This document shows positions 42,444-52,467 of a stretch of 64,000 nucleotides of DNA, in pieces. The notes beneath the pieces were generated by a model. It was not told where the DNA came from and searched no databases. It saw nothing but the letters and a program-made list of their open reading frames with translations. This DNA comes from Lachnoanaerobaculum saburreum DSM 3986 (GTDB taxonomy: Bacteria > Bacillota > Clostridia > Lachnospirales > Lachnospiraceae). Where the stretch lies: positions 1,770,663 to 1,834,662 of the forward strand of contig NZ_GL622296.1 in assembly GCF_000185385.1 (NCBI RefSeq). Reading direction: 5' to 3'. Made by a program: the position numbers and the translations under genes. Within the stretch, counting starts at the first letter, position 1. Each line of letters starts with the position of its first letter.

Positions 42444-44369
42444 CTATTCCTCCATTTGTAAGGTAAGTTCTTCCCAGTCCGCCATCAGCTTATCAAGCCT
42501 TTCTTCAAGAGCCTCTTTCTGTTTTTGAAGTTCCATAAGTTTGCCGACATTTGAGGAGTTCTTCGGATTTGCAAACTCTTCATCAACAGTTTGTAATTCA
42601 GATTCTATCTCAGAAATCTCTTTTTCACATTTGTTAAGAGTGTTTTTGATTTTCTTTTTTTGAGCCTGTGCAGTTTTATTATCCATCCATTCCTGCTTTG
42701 ACTCGGAAACATCAACACCTTTTTGAGCCTGTTCAATATTTGAAAGATTGGCGGCTTCCTCCACAGCTTCTCTTTTCTCAATATAATAGTCGTAGTTTCC
42801 TATATAGTTTAACAGTCTGTTTTCTGTAAGATCAAGTATTCTTGTGGCAGTCTTATTTATAAAGTATCTGTCATGTGATACATAACAGACAGTACCGGGA
42901 AAGCTGTTTAGAGCATTTTCAAGTACATCTTTACTTACTATATCAAGATGGTTTGTAGGCTCGTCAAGAAGCAAAAAATTCGCCTTTGAAAGCATAAGCT
43001 TTACCAAAGATACTCTACCTCTTTCACCGCCTGAGAGATCGGATATTTTTTTGTAAACATCTTCTCCGGTAAAAAGAAATGCCGCCAAAATATTTCTTAT
43101 CCGAGTATTTGTCATCTCAGGATAGGTATCCGATATTTCATCAAACAATGTCTTGTCCATATGAAGTACCTGATGTTCCTGATCATAGTATGCAACCGAC
43201 ACATTTGAACCATATATAACTTCACCCGTATCAGGCTCTAAAATACCGTTAATAATTTTTAAAAGTGTAGTCTTTCCTGTACCGTTATCACCTATTATGG
43301 CTACTCGTTCACCTCTTTTTATCTCAAAGTTTATATCATAAAATAATTTTTTACGGTCAAAGCTTTTTGAAAGATTGTGTACACTAAGTACATCCTTTCC
43401 GCTTTCCTTTGCTATATCAAGAGACAGTCGCATATTTTCAGTATATGTCTGCGGTGCATCGACTCTTTCAATCTTTTCAAGCTGTTTTTGTCTGCTTTCG
43501 GCTCTCTTTATTGACTTTTCTCTGTTAAACTGCTTTAACTTTGTGATAACAGCCTCCTGATGCCTGATTTCCTGCTGCTGATTAAGATATTCCTTCATCC
43601 TTGCATCTAAAAGCATCTGCTTTTTATTTGAAAAGTCTGTATAATTGCCCATATACATCTGCACATTACCGTTTTCTATATCAATGACTTTACTGACTAT
43701 CTTATCAAGAAAATACCTGTCATGAGATACTATGACCACTGCACCATTATAGTTTAACAGATATGATTCAAGCCACTCTATGCTCCTTAAATCAAGGTGG
43801 TTGGTAGGCTCATCCAAGAGTATAATATCAGGTTCCTCAAGTAGCAGCTTTGCCAAAAAAACTCGGGTCTTTTGACCTCCGGATAAGGTGTTTATTTTCC
43901 TGTCAAAGTCCGCTTCTTCAAATCCAAGTCCCTTTAATATGCCTACTACTTTACTTTTGGCGGCATACCCGTCCATAAGCTCATAGTTATGTGTAAGAGC
44001 TGTATATGAAGAGTACAGTTTTTCAAGTTTTTCACCTGTCAGATGCCGCATCTCATTTTGCATCTTTAAAATTCTTTTTTCCATATCCAGTATAGGTTCA
44101 ATAACTGTATATAATTCATCAATAATACTAAGTGTTGAATCTACATTATTGATCTGTCGCAGATATCCAAGCTTTGCATCCTTTGCAAGTGTAACACTGC
44201 CGCTATCAGCTTGTTCTTCACCGGTAAGTATTTTCAAAAGTGTAGTTTTTCCCGCACCGTTTACACCTACAATAGCCGCTTTTTCATGTTCATTAATAAG
44301 AAATGTTGCACTCTTTATTATCTCATTGCTTCCAAATGATTTTGAGATATTTGTGGCATTTAAAATCAA
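42444..44369 (-). CDS. ABC-F family ATP-binding cassette protein
   Basis: 641 residues with two ATPase domains and no membrane domain. First: GVNGAGKTTLLKILTG, LSGGQKTRVFLAKLLLEEPD, DEPTNHLDLRSIEWLE. Second: GDNGTGKTTLLKIINGI, LSGGERGRVSLVKLML, DEPTNHLDIVSKDVLE. A linker of about 80 residues between them and a C-terminal coiled coil (about 565-640) are as in the Uup/YdiF branch. Such proteins act on the ribosome. An antibiotic-resistance role is not suggested by the sequence. Confidence 0.9.
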   Translation of the reverse strand: MILNATNISKSFGSNEIIKSATFLINEHEKAAIVGVNGAGKTTLLKILTGEEQADSGSVTLAKDAKLGYLRQINNVDSTLSIIDELYTVIEPILDMEKRILKMQNEMRHLTGEKLEKLYSSYTALTHNYELMDGYAAKSKVVGILKGLGFEEADFDRKINTLSGGQKTRVFLAKLLLEEPDIILLDEPTNHLDLRSIEWLESYLLNYNGAVVIVSHDRYFLDKIVSKVIDIENGNVQMYMGNYTDFSNKKQMLLDARMKEYLNQQQEIRHQEAVITKLKQFNREKSIKRAESRQKQLEKIERVDAPQTYTENMRLSLDIAKESGKDVLSVHNLSKSFDRKKLFYDINFEIKRGERVAIIGDNGTGKTTLLKIINGILEPDTGEVIYGSNVSVAYYDQEHQVLHMDKTLFDEISDTYPEMTNTRIRNILAAFLFTGEDVYKKISDLSGGERGRVSLVKLMLSKANFLLLDEPTNHLDIVSKDVLENALNSFPGTVCYVSHDRYFINKTATRILDLTENRLLNYIGNYDYYIEKREAVEEAANLSNIEQAQKGVDVSESKQEWMDNKTAQAQKKKIKNTLNKCEKEISEIESELQTVDEEFANPKNSSNVGKLMELQKQKEALEERLDKLMADWEELTLQMEE

Positions 44370-44464
44370 AAAAATTGCCTCCTTACTCTATAATCCACAT
44401 AAGTATATCCTATATATACAATCGAATGCAAGGGAAAACAAATTGAATACCAAGATTATCTGTA

Positions 44465-44493
44465 TTGACAATTATATTGATGAATAATATACT
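44465..44493 (+). promoter_or_regulatory. Promoter of rex
   Basis: TTGACA at 44465-44470, 17-base spacer, TATACT at 44488-44493. Confidence 0.75.
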
Positions 44494-44495
44494 AG

Positions 44496-44513
44496 TTGTA
44501 GAATTCTTAACAA
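44496..44513. promoter_or_regulatory. Rex operator, probable autoregulation
   Basis: TTGTAGAATTCTTAACAA matches the Rex consensus TTGTTAANNNNTTAACAA at 12 of 14 fixed positions. It starts 3 bases after the -10 box, covering the transcription start. Rex bound in the absence of high NADH should block its own promoter. Confidence 0.7.
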
Positions 44514-44554
44514 ATAAACAGATATACAGATTATGTATATTAGATGGAGATTGA

Positions 44555-45211
44555 ATGGAAGAAAGAAAGATATCAAGAGCAGTCATTTCAAGATTGCCAA
44601 GATACTACAGATACTTGGGGGAGCTTTCAGAAGAAGGTGTTGAGAGAATCTCTTCAAAAGAACTTAGCGACAGAATGAAAGTTACCGCTTCACAGATTAG
44701 ACAGGACCTCAATAATTTCGGCGGTTTCGGTCAACAGGGATATGGATATAATGTAAGATATTTATACAATGAAATAGCAAAGATATTAGGTATTGATCGT
44801 CAACATAATGTTATTATAATCGGTGCGGGACATTTGGGTCAGGCTATTGCAAATTATGCAAATTTTGAAAGAAGAGGATTTATGATTCAAGCCATGTTTG
44901 ATGTGGATCCTAATCTTTTCGGTAAGACTATACGCGGTGCAAGAGTATATTCATTAGACAGTCTTGAAAAGTTCATTACAGAAAATGATATTCAGATTGC
45001 GGCACTCACTATACCTAAAGCAAGAGCCATGGAGGTTGCAGACAGGCTTATAAAATCAGGAATCAAGGCAATTTGGAACTTTGCACACACAGATCTTGCA
45101 GTGCCTGATGATGTGGTGGTGGAAAATGTACATCTGTCAGAGTCTTTGATGAGACTGTCCTACAGGGTCAGCAATATGGATGCAATACCTTTTGAAGGAA
45201 AATATGATTAG
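44555..45211 (+). CDS. rex: Redox-sensing transcriptional repressor Rex
   Basis: 218 residues. N-terminal winged helix (ISRAVISRLPRYYRYLGELS, then SDRMKVTASQIRQDLNNFGG) and a Rossmann NAD(H)-binding domain with IIGAGHLGQAIANY (residues about 88-101). Rex senses NADH/NAD+ and represses fermentation and anaerobic respiration genes. GGAGATTGA precedes the ATG. The end overlaps acpS by 8 bases. Confidence 0.95.
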   Translation: MEERKISRAVISRLPRYYRYLGELSEEGVERISSKELSDRMKVTASQIRQDLNNFGGFGQQGYGYNVRYLYNEIAKILGIDRQHNVIIIGAGHLGQAIANYANFERRGFMIQAMFDVDPNLFGKTIRGARVYSLDSLEKFITENDIQIAALTIPKARAMEVADRLIKSGIKAIWNFAHTDLAVPDDVVVENVHLSESLMRLSYRVSNMDAIPFEGKYD

Positions 45212-45572
45212 AGGTATCGGAACCGACATAGTAGAAACAGACAGAATATCAAGAGCAATAAAAAAAGATTTTTTTTTAAAAGGAGCTTTTAGTGAGAGTG
45301 AAATTGCAATGGCAAGGAAAAGAAATACAGAAAGTTTTCTGGCAGGCAATTTTGCTGCAAAGGAAGCCTTTGTGAAAGCATTAGGATTAGGTTTTAGAGG
45401 TATCAAGCTGAAGGATTTTGAAGTGCTTAGAGATGAATACGGTAAACCTTTTATAAGAATTTCCAATCATTCAAATATTCACTTAAAGGATATCAATGAA
45501 AAAAATATTTATGTATCCATAAGCAATACAAAATCTGTAGCTGTTGCAATGGTGGTAATAGAAGTTGATTAA
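45204..45572 (+). CDS. acpS: Holo-[acyl-carrier-protein] synthase
   Basis: 122 residues from ATG 45204, inside the rex end. Motifs GIGTDIVETDRI and FAAKEAFVKALGLGFRGI are those of AcpS, which transfers 4'-phosphopantetheine from CoA to ACP (Mg2+ via the Asp of GTDIVE and the Glu of KEA). Coupled to rex and followed by nnrD. Confidence 0.93.
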   Translation: MIRGIGTDIVETDRISRAIKKDFFLKGAFSESEIAMARKRNTESFLAGNFAAKEAFVKALGLGFRGIKLKDFEVLRDEYGKPFIRISNHSNIHLKDINEKNIYVSISNTKSVAVAMVVIEVD

Positions 45573-45598
45573 TGGTTAATTAATATTGGGAGATATAT

Positions 45599-46477
45599 AT
45601 GAGAATATTGGATAAAACTGTATTAAAATATATTCCTGAAAGAATAGAAAATGCCAATAAAGGCAGTTACGGCCATGTGCTTGTCATTGCAGGAAGCAAC
45701 GGTATGAGCGGTGCCGCTTTTCTCAGTTCTATGGCGGCGTATCGCTCAGGTGCAGGATTGGTAAGGATACTTACCGTAAATAAGAATCGGACAATTCTAC
45801 AGACACTGCTGCCTGAAGCCGTTATTACAACCTATGATGAGAGAGAGGCATTTGAGAATAAGGAGAGTTTATTAAGTAAGATAAAGCAATGCCTTGACCG
45901 GGCAAGTGTTGTAATACTCGGTCCCGGGCTTTCCACTGAGTACTATGCAAAAATTATTGTGGAATATGTATTATCAGAGTGCTATGTGCCGATGATAATA
46001 GATGCGGACGCACTTAATATAATTGCTTCTGATAATTCATTAACCAAGTATTATACAGACAATATCATTATCACACCTCATGTCGGAGAGATGTCAAGGC
46101 TTATAAATGTATCTATAGATGAGATACTTGCAGATACACAAAAATACGCAAGAGAATATGCAAATAAATATGGCATTACAGTAGTATTGAAGTCACATAA
46201 AAGTGTGATTGCGGCCAAGGAAGATACTTTTGTCAATAAGTCGGGTACTCCTGCTATGGCAAAGGCCGGAAGCGGTGATGTACTTTGTGGTATAATAGCA
46301 GGTATGTTTTGCCTTGGAATAGAAGATGATTTAGCTGTGGCACTTGGTGTATATATACATGGACTGGCAGGGAGCCTGGCAGGGCAAAAAAAGGGAGAAC
46401 ATAGTATTATTGCAAGAGATATACTTGATAATATAGGAGAGGTACTAAATAGAAGGAAGAGAGATGGACTCATATAA
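45599..46477 (+). CDS. nnrD: ADP-dependent NAD(P)H-hydrate dehydratase
   Basis: 292 residues, ribokinase-like fold: GSYGHVLVIAGSNGMSGAAF, then PGLSTEYYAK, NIIITPHVGEMSRLI and the anion-hole motif KAGSGDVLCGIIAGMF. It repairs hydrated NAD(P)H. The N-terminal NnrE epimerase domain, often fused in the roughly 500-residue Nnr protein, is absent. Overlaps alr by 14 bases. Confidence 0.9.
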   Translation: MRILDKTVLKYIPERIENANKGSYGHVLVIAGSNGMSGAAFLSSMAAYRSGAGLVRILTVNKNRTILQTLLPEAVITTYDEREAFENKESLLSKIKQCLDRASVVILGPGLSTEYYAKIIVEYVLSECYVPMIIDADALNIIASDNSLTKYYTDNIIITPHVGEMSRLINVSIDEILADTQKYAREYANKYGITVVLKSHKSVIAAKEDTFVNKSGTPAMAKAGSGDVLCGIIAGMFCLGIEDDLAVALGVYIHGLAGSLAGQKKGEHSIIARDILDNIGEVLNRRKRDGLI

Positions 46478-47642
46478 ACGAGCTTATGCAAAAGTAGATT
46501 TGGACGCTATAAAACATAATTTGACGGTGACGAAAAAATCACTGAAAAAGGATATGAAACTGGCTGCGGTTGTAAAGGCGGACGGATATGGACATGGAAG
46601 TGTGCCGGTATCATTATATATAGAAGATATTGTGGATTTTTTCTGTGTGGCTACACTTGAGGAGGGTATTAATCTAAGGTATCATGGAATTACAAAGCCT
46701 ATTTTGATACTTGCCTGCATTCCAAGAAACAGCTACAAGGAATCTATAGTTTTTGATATAAGAGAATCGGTATTCACACTTGAACAGGCTGAAAAAATAA
46801 ATGAAGAAGCAAAACAGATGGGCAAAAAGGCGGCAATCCATATTGCAATAGATACCGGAATGAACAGAATCGGCTTTAAACCCACAAAAAAAAGTGCGGA
46901 TATTATAAAAGAAATAAATGATATGGAAAATATTGAGATAGAGGGGGTATTCACACATTTTCACAGTGCAGATGAAAGTGATCTTACTTCTGCAAAAGAG
47001 CAGAACCTTCTGTTTACAAACTTTTTACATACATTACATGATATGGGTATTGACCCTAAGATTGCACATGCTTCTAATTCCGCCGGCATTTTAAACCGCA
47101 TAGGAACGGAATTTGATATGGTTCGCTGCGGTATAACAATGTATGGTATCGCACCTTCAGGAGAAGTCAACTTAAATGGCCTTGATTACAGACCGGCTCT
47201 AAGTATTTATTCAACCGTCACATATATAAAGCAAATAAATGCCGGAGAATGTGTAAGTTACGGTGCAACATTTGTTGCAGATAAGGATATGAGAGTTGCG
47301 ACAATCTCAATCGGTTATGCTGACGGCTATCCAAGGGATTTAAGCAATAAAGGATATGTGCTGATTCATGGTGTCAGATGTAATATACTGGGTAAAATCT
47401 GCATGGATCAAACAATAGTAGATGTAAGTGCTGTGGATAATGCAAAAATAGGAGATAGAGTAGTAATCCTTGGTGAAAGTGAAGGCAATAAGATTACTGT
47501 AGATGAATTAACCGGGGATTCAAATACTTTTTCATATGAATTTATCTGTGGCATTAATAAAAGAGTACCCAGACTTTACTATTGTAAAGATAAATATATA
47601 GGGAAAAAGGACTATATAAGGGATTTATATACTATAATATAG
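46464..47642 (+). CDS. alr: Alanine racemase
   Basis: 392 residues. PLP-lysine Lys38 in VVKADGYGHG and second catalytic Tyr266 in CVSYGATF, with the barrel segments HIAIDTGMNRIGF and VRCGITMYGIAP. Makes D-alanine for peptidoglycan. Last clear gene of the rex-acpS-nnrD-alr operon. Confidence 0.96.
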   Translation: MDSYKRAYAKVDLDAIKHNLTVTKKSLKKDMKLAAVVKADGYGHGSVPVSLYIEDIVDFFCVATLEEGINLRYHGITKPILILACIPRNSYKESIVFDIRESVFTLEQAEKINEEAKQMGKKAAIHIAIDTGMNRIGFKPTKKSADIIKEINDMENIEIEGVFTHFHSADESDLTSAKEQNLLFTNFLHTLHDMGIDPKIAHASNSAGILNRIGTEFDMVRCGITMYGIAPSGEVNLNGLDYRPALSIYSTVTYIKQINAGECVSYGATFVADKDMRVATISIGYADGYPRDLSNKGYVLIHGVRCNILGKICMDQTIVDVSAVDNAKIGDRVVILGESEGNKITVDELTGDSNTFSYEFICGINKRVPRLYYCKDKYIGKKDYIRDLYTII

Positions 47643-47704
47643 TGTACTTAATTTTAATATTAAAAATATTAGAATTAGAAATATTAGATAAGTAGGAGAT
47701 TTTC

Positions 47705-49051
47705 ATGGACGATGCTCATTCGGCATTACTAATTATTAGTACTATAATTGTGTTGTTTATCAATTTTTCAATTCATTCATTTAACTCAGCACTACGTGAA
47801 TTGAGCAACTCAGATATTGAAGAAAACAATAAGGAAGACAAGAAAGAATACAGATTAAAGTATTTTTTAGAAAAAAAGGATAAGGTGCTTTATTGTACAC
47901 ATATAGTAAATATACTGTCTGTAAGTTTTCTTGGATGGTTTTTTGTAAGGACTTTCAGCAATGTTATTAAAGATAAACTGCTGAATACTTTACCTGTATC
48001 ACCGGCTGTAGGTATTTCAATTTTTATTGTTGTTGTGATTTTTTGTATTCTGTTTGTTATATTCGGAATATCCTTGCCGAACAAACTTGCAAGAAAAGTA
48101 CCTAAAAAAAGTGTATATACCTTTATGGGAATATCTGCCGTACTGATGTTTTTATTGTCACCGATTATATTTATCATTGACGGCGTATCGTATATTATAC
48201 TTAAGCTTTTTGGAGTAGATATAAAAGTGCAGGCGGAAACTGTAAGTGAAGAAGATATAGTAAGTATGTTAAACGAGGGTCATGAACAGGGTATTTTTGA
48301 AGGCTCTGAGGCTGAAATGATTACAAATATCTTTGAGCTTAATGACAAGCAGGCCAGAGATGTAATGACACATAGAAAAAGTGTTGTATTTATAAACGGT
48401 GAGGACACCTTACAAGAGGTCATTGATTTTATGCTGACTACAGGCAATAATACAAGATATCCTGTATATGATGAAAACATTGACAATATCATGGGTATTT
48501 TGAATATGAAAGATGCCTTAATATGTGAGAATACAAGTAATTATCAAAATACAGCTATTAAGAATATTCCGAATATACTTAGAAAGCCTGTATTTATTCC
48601 GGAAAATAAAAGTCTGAATACCTTATTTAAGGAGATGCAATCACATAAAAATCATATGGTGGTAGTTGTGGATGAATATGGACAGACCTCGGGTATTGTT
48701 ACAATGGAGGATATACTGGAAGAGATTGTCGGAAATATACTGGATGAATATGATGTGGATGAAGAACTTATAAAGAAACTTTCAGACGGATCGTTTATAA
48801 TAAAAGGAATGACACCTTTATCTGATATTGAAGATATTCTAAATATAAAATTTGATGAAGAGGAGCTTGATAATTTTGATACTATAAACGGACTTATGAT
48901 ATCCGGACTTGACAGGATACCTGAAGATAATGAAAAGTTTGATATCATAATGCATGGATATGAATTCAAGGCGTTAAAGGTGTCAAACAGGACAATTAAC
49001 ACCATTAAGGTGACAAAATTAAAAGAGGATGAGGAGCTTAAAGAAGAATAG
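47705..49051 (+). CDS. CNNM/CorC-family transporter-like protein (hemolysin family)
   Basis: 448 residues. An N-terminal DUF21/CNNM membrane domain with about four helices (IISTIIVLFINFSIHSF, FIVVVIFCILFVIFGISL, VLMFLLSPIIFIIDGVSYII), a pair of CBS domains (about 210-340) and a C-terminal CorC_HlyC domain. Members include Mg2+/Co2+ efflux proteins. The hemolysin name is historical. 62 bases after alr. Confidence 0.88.
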   Translation: MDDAHSALLIISTIIVLFINFSIHSFNSALRELSNSDIEENNKEDKKEYRLKYFLEKKDKVLYCTHIVNILSVSFLGWFFVRTFSNVIKDKLLNTLPVSPAVGISIFIVVVIFCILFVIFGISLPNKLARKVPKKSVYTFMGISAVLMFLLSPIIFIIDGVSYIILKLFGVDIKVQAETVSEEDIVSMLNEGHEQGIFEGSEAEMITNIFELNDKQARDVMTHRKSVVFINGEDTLQEVIDFMLTTGNNTRYPVYDENIDNIMGILNMKDALICENTSNYQNTAIKNIPNILRKPVFIPENKSLNTLFKEMQSHKNHMVVVVDEYGQTSGIVTMEDILEEIVGNILDEYDVDEELIKKLSDGSFIIKGMTPLSDIEDILNIKFDEEELDNFDTINGLMISGLDRIPEDNEKFDIIMHGYEFKALKVSNRTINTIKVTKLKEDEELKEE

Positions 49052-49087
49052 TGACAGCAGAAGATAACCAAAAAATATGCTATATAA

Positions 49088-49116
49088 TTGACAGCAAAAT
49101 AATTTAAGTATAAAAT
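49088..49116 (+). promoter_or_regulatory. Promoter of yebC
   Basis: TTGACA at 49088-49093 and TAAAAT at 49111-49116 with a 17-base spacer (TATAAA at 49109 gives 15). Confidence 0.55.
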
Positions 49117-49147
49117 GGTTTTCTGTATAGTAGATAAAGGAGAAAAT

Positions 49148-49876
49148 ATGTCAGGACATTCAAAATTTGCAAATATTAAACATAAAAAAGAAAAAAATGA
49201 TGCTGCAAAGGGCAAAATTTTTACTGTAATCGGAAGAGAGATTGCAGTTGCGGTAAAAGAGGGCGGACCCGACCCGAACAATAACTCAAAACTTAGAGAT
49301 GTTATTGCAAAGGCAAAGGCAAACAATGTACCGAATGATACAATTGAAAGAGGTATCAAAAAGGCCGCAGGGGATATCAATTCTGTAAACTATGAGCAAA
49401 ACACTTATGAGGGCTATGGTCCGAACGGTGTTGCAATCATTGTAGAGACTTTAACAGATAATAAGAACAGGACCGCAGCAAATGTAAGAGCGGCTTTTAC
49501 AAAGGGTGGCGGAAATATCGGGACACAGGGCTGTGTATCATTTATGTTTGACAAGAAGGGTCAGATTATCATAGATAAGGAAGAATGTGATATGGACTCT
49601 GATGAACTTATGATGACGGCACTTGATCTTGGAGCTGAAGACTTCAGTGAAGAAGAAGACAGCTATGAGATTTTAACAGATCCTGATAATTTTTCGGTTG
49701 TAAGAGAGGGTCTTGAAAAACTGGGTATTCCAATGGCAGATGCCGAGATTACAATGATTCCACAAAATTGGGTTACTTTAAGTGATGAGGAAGATATTAA
49801 GAAGATGAATCGTATTCTTGATCTTTTAGATGCTGAGGATGATGTACAGAATGTATATCATAGTTGGGATGAGTAA
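49148..49876 (+). CDS. YebC/PmpR-family protein
   Basis: 242 residues starting [20 protein letters not shown], the family hallmark, with [20 protein letters not shown] and [20 protein letters not shown]. Described both as DNA-binding regulators and as translation factors that relieve proline stalling. Start at ATG 49148 after AAAGGAG; an upstream in-frame ATG precedes it without family residues. Confidence 0.94.
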   Translation: MSGHSKFANIKHKKEKNDAAKGKIFTVIGREIAVAVKEGGPDPNNNSKLRDVIAKAKANNVPNDTIERGIKKAAGDINSVNYEQNTYEGYGPNGVAIIVETLTDNKNRTAANVRAAFTKGGGNIGTQGCVSFMFDKKGQIIIDKEECDMDSDELMMTALDLGAEDFSEEEDSYEILTDPDNFSVVREGLEKLGIPMADAEITMIPQNWVTLSDEEDIKKMNRILDLLDAEDDVQNVYHSWDE

Positions 49877-49877
49877 T

Positions 49878-50054
49878 ATGACATTACCAAAAGATCCTGT
49901 GATATTGTTATCATTTGTAAATACAAAACTTAGAGATTTTAATTCATCATTAGATGATTTTTGTAAAGAGAATAATTTAAATGAAGATGAGATAAAGCAA
50001 AAGCTTGAGATGATTGATTATCACTATGATGAATACAAAAATAAATTCGTATAA
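49878..50054 (+). CDS. DUF4250 domain protein
   Basis: 58 residues starting MTLPKDPVILLSFVNTKLRD, which matches DUF4250, a short family common in Clostridia. The ATG is one base after the yebC stop, so it is translated with it. Function unknown. Confidence 0.8.
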   Translation: MTLPKDPVILLSFVNTKLRDFNSSLDDFCKENNLNEDEIKQKLEMIDYHYDEYKNKFV

Positions 50055-50124
50055 GTGGATTGCCGGAAATGTCAACGTAGAAGCTTTTCCAGTATATAAG
50101 CGTTTTTAATATGAGTATGATGAG

Positions 50125-50153
50125 GTTGCCGGGAAGATACATTTCCCGGCAAC
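50125..50153 (+). terminator. Terminator-like hairpin after DUF4250 gene
   Basis: GTTGCCGGGAA (50125-50135) and TTCCCGGCAAC (50143-50153), a perfect 11-bp stem with a 7-base loop. No T-run follows, only TATATATTT. Confidence 0.6.
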
Positions 50154-50221
50154 TATATATTTAGTAAATATGCTATATATAACTATTCGCAAAATTCAAG
50201 TTTAACGCATAGTTGATATAA

Positions 50222-50253
50222 TAAAAATATAGAGCTATTTATTACAATAACTC
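50222..50253 (-). terminator. Probable terminator of the cobalamin operon
   Basis: On the minus strand GAGTTAT and ATAGCTC (plus positions 50247-50253 and 50232-50238) pair with one G-U and are followed by TATATTTTTAT. It lies about 40 bases after the cbiC stop. Confidence 0.55.
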
Positions 50254-50289
50254 CATTAACAGTATTACACTCTTAAAATAACGGTCATA

Positions 50290-50946
50290 TTATACCATCT
50301 GTAATAATACCGCATTGATAATTGCGGCACAGACATTGCTGCCGCCTTTATTACCGTCACATATGATTGCCGGTATATTGCTTTGTTTTATAAGTTCCTT
50401 TGCTTCTATCACATTTACAAATCCTACCGGTGCCGCAATAATAAAATCCGGCTTATATTTATATAATAATTCATTAATCCTAATCAATGCTGTAGGTGCA
50501 TTACCCACTGCAAATACTATAGGTACTTTTTTTTCATTATTGGAACCCTGTTTTTTATCACACATTTGATAAGCTAAATCAACGGAGGCCGTCGCTCTGG
50601 TGGTATTATTTTTCTTGGCATACTCAATTGTATCGGTTTCTGAAATAAGACAATGTGGGGTTATGCAAAACTTACCTGTCAGTATCCTCTTATTGATACC
50701 GCTGAGTGCCATATTTGTATCCGTAAAAATCATAGAATCTGATTGTATGCAATGTTTTAAACTTTCAATTGCATTATTTTGAAATATAACATTGTACTGA
50801 TAATCAAAATCCGCTGTAGTGTGGATAGCTCTTTTTACTACTAACAGCTCATCTGCACTATAAAACTTTAATCTTTCCTCATCCATTTTTGATGTAAGTA
50901 TTTCAAAACTTTTTTTCTCTATATCTTCAGGTCTTATCTGCAACAT
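50290..50946 (-). CDS. cbiC: Cobalt-precorrin-8 methylmutase
   Basis: 218 residues: IEKKSFEILTSKMDEERLKF, RAIHTTADFDYQYNVIF with the catalytic His, and FAVGNAPTALIRINELLYKY plus PVGFVNVIEAKELIK. It moves the methyl group from C-11 to C-12, giving cobyrinate. It is the last gene of the minus-strand cobalamin operon. Confidence 0.94.
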   Translation of the reverse strand: MLQIRPEDIEKKSFEILTSKMDEERLKFYSADELLVVKRAIHTTADFDYQYNVIFQNNAIESLKHCIQSDSMIFTDTNMALSGINKRILTGKFCITPHCLISETDTIEYAKKNNTTRATASVDLAYQMCDKKQGSNNEKKVPIVFAVGNAPTALIRINELLYKYKPDFIIAAPVGFVNVIEAKELIKQSNIPAIICDGNKGGSNVCAAIINAVLLQMV

Positions 50947-50958
50947 AAAATCGCCTTT

Positions 50959-52464
50959 CTATTTTTCAATATTTAATATATCCATTATTTTTTTCATATC
51001 CAATGACTCTTCCACCAGATTGGCCAGCAGCTCGTACTGTAAGTCCTTATAACTTTCAAAGTCAAGGATATTACCGTCCGGCTTAATATCTTTACCGGTA
51101 TTTTTAATCAACCCTCTTATCAGACCGTCCACAAAATTGTCATTTTCAAATATACCATGCATATATGTGCCAAGTATATTTTTGTTTACAAAACCGCCGT
51201 TTTCATTAATATCAGATATTGTAAAATACTTCTCATGTGCATCTACAGTGGTACCCATATGTATCTCATATCCGGTTATAGTAATGTTTTTGAGTCGGGC
51301 AACAAAGTTTGGCCGATTTATTATCTGACTCACACTTTGCCTTGTAGTCTTTTCCTTAGCAAAAACAGTACTGAAATTCAGTAGACCAAGTCCATATTCA
51401 GAGCCTCCCTCTTCTACACCGAACTCATCAATCAAGATATTTCCAAGCATCTGAAAACCTCCACATATACCTATAAGATTTTTATCTTTCAGATTGTTAT
51501 AATTAAAGCCGCTTTTTTTTAGCCATCTGAGGTCATACAAGGTATTCTTTGAGCCGGGCAATATTACAAGGTCGGCATCAATCATTTCATTTGGAGAGTT
51601 GATATACTTCAGTACCACCTCTTCTCTTCTGCCAAGCGGGTTAAAATCAGTAAAATTTGAGATATGAGGCAGTCTGGCCACTGCAATATTTATCTTATTT
51701 TTTGAAAATTCAGTATGAGTTGTATCAAGTCCGGCAGATAAGCTGTCCTCATCATCTATATCAATCTCAGTCATAGGTATAACGCCTATAACAGGTATAT
51801 TCACATTCAGCTTTTCAAAATGTCTTTTCAGCATATCAAATCCGGGAGTAAGCAAAGTCTTTTCACCCCTGAACTTATTTATCACAATACCTTTCAGCCT
51901 TTTTTGACTGTTACTGTCTAAAAGTGCCACTGTACCGAAGATAGAGGCAAATACTCCACCTCTGTCAATATCAGCCACTAAGATCACAGGTGCATTTACA
52001 AGTTTTGCAAGTCCCATATTCACTATATCATTTTCATTCAGATTTATCTCGGCAGGTGAGCCGGCTCCTTCTATTACAATGATATCATATTCACTATAAA
52101 GCTTATTGTAAGCGTCCATTACATACGGAATAAAACTTTTCTTATGAGCATAGTAATCTCTTGCATTCATATTTGCATAGACCTTACCATTTAATATTAT
52201 CTGACTTCCTGTATTTGATGTAGGTTTTAAAAGTATAGGATTCATACAGGCATCAGGCGCTACCTTGGCAGCCTCTGCCTGCATAACCTGAGCCCTGCCC
52301 ATTTCCAGTCCGTCTTCAGTTATAAAAGAGTTTAGAGCCATATTCTGTGCTTTAAATGGTGCCACCCTAAATCCCATTCTTTTAAATATCCTACATAGTC
52401 CGGCAACTAAAAAGCTCTTACCTGAGTTTGACATAGTTCCTTGAACCATTATAACCTTTGCCAT
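50959..52464 (-). CDS. cbiP: Cobyric acid synthase
   Basis: 501 residues. N-terminal P-loop amidotransferase ATPase (VQGTMSNSGKSFLVAGLCRI) and C-terminal class I glutaminase with catalytic Cys in LIGICGGFQMLG and His in TYMHGIFEND. It amidates four side chains (b, d, e, g) of adenosylcobyrinate a,c-diamide. Three bases upstream of it lies cobD. Confidence 0.95.
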   Translation of the reverse strand: MAKVIMVQGTMSNSGKSFLVAGLCRIFKRMGFRVAPFKAQNMALNSFITEDGLEMGRAQVMQAEAAKVAPDACMNPILLKPTSNTGSQIILNGKVYANMNARDYYAHKKSFIPYVMDAYNKLYSEYDIIVIEGAGSPAEINLNENDIVNMGLAKLVNAPVILVADIDRGGVFASIFGTVALLDSNSQKRLKGIVINKFRGEKTLLTPGFDMLKRHFEKLNVNIPVIGVIPMTEIDIDDEDSLSAGLDTTHTEFSKNKINIAVARLPHISNFTDFNPLGRREEVVLKYINSPNEMIDADLVILPGSKNTLYDLRWLKKSGFNYNNLKDKNLIGICGGFQMLGNILIDEFGVEEGGSEYGLGLLNFSTVFAKEKTTRQSVSQIINRPNFVARLKNITITGYEIHMGTTVDAHEKYFTISDINENGGFVNKNILGTYMHGIFENDNFVDGLIRGLIKNTGKDIKPDGNILDFESYKDLQYELLANLVEESLDMKKIMDILNIEK

Positions 52465-52467
52465 AAA

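Noticed and set aside
48652-49380. Minus-strand frame of 242 codons across the CNNM gene end and yebC start
   Set aside because: Serine- and isoleucine-rich shadow of two real genes; spans an intergenic promoter on the other strand.
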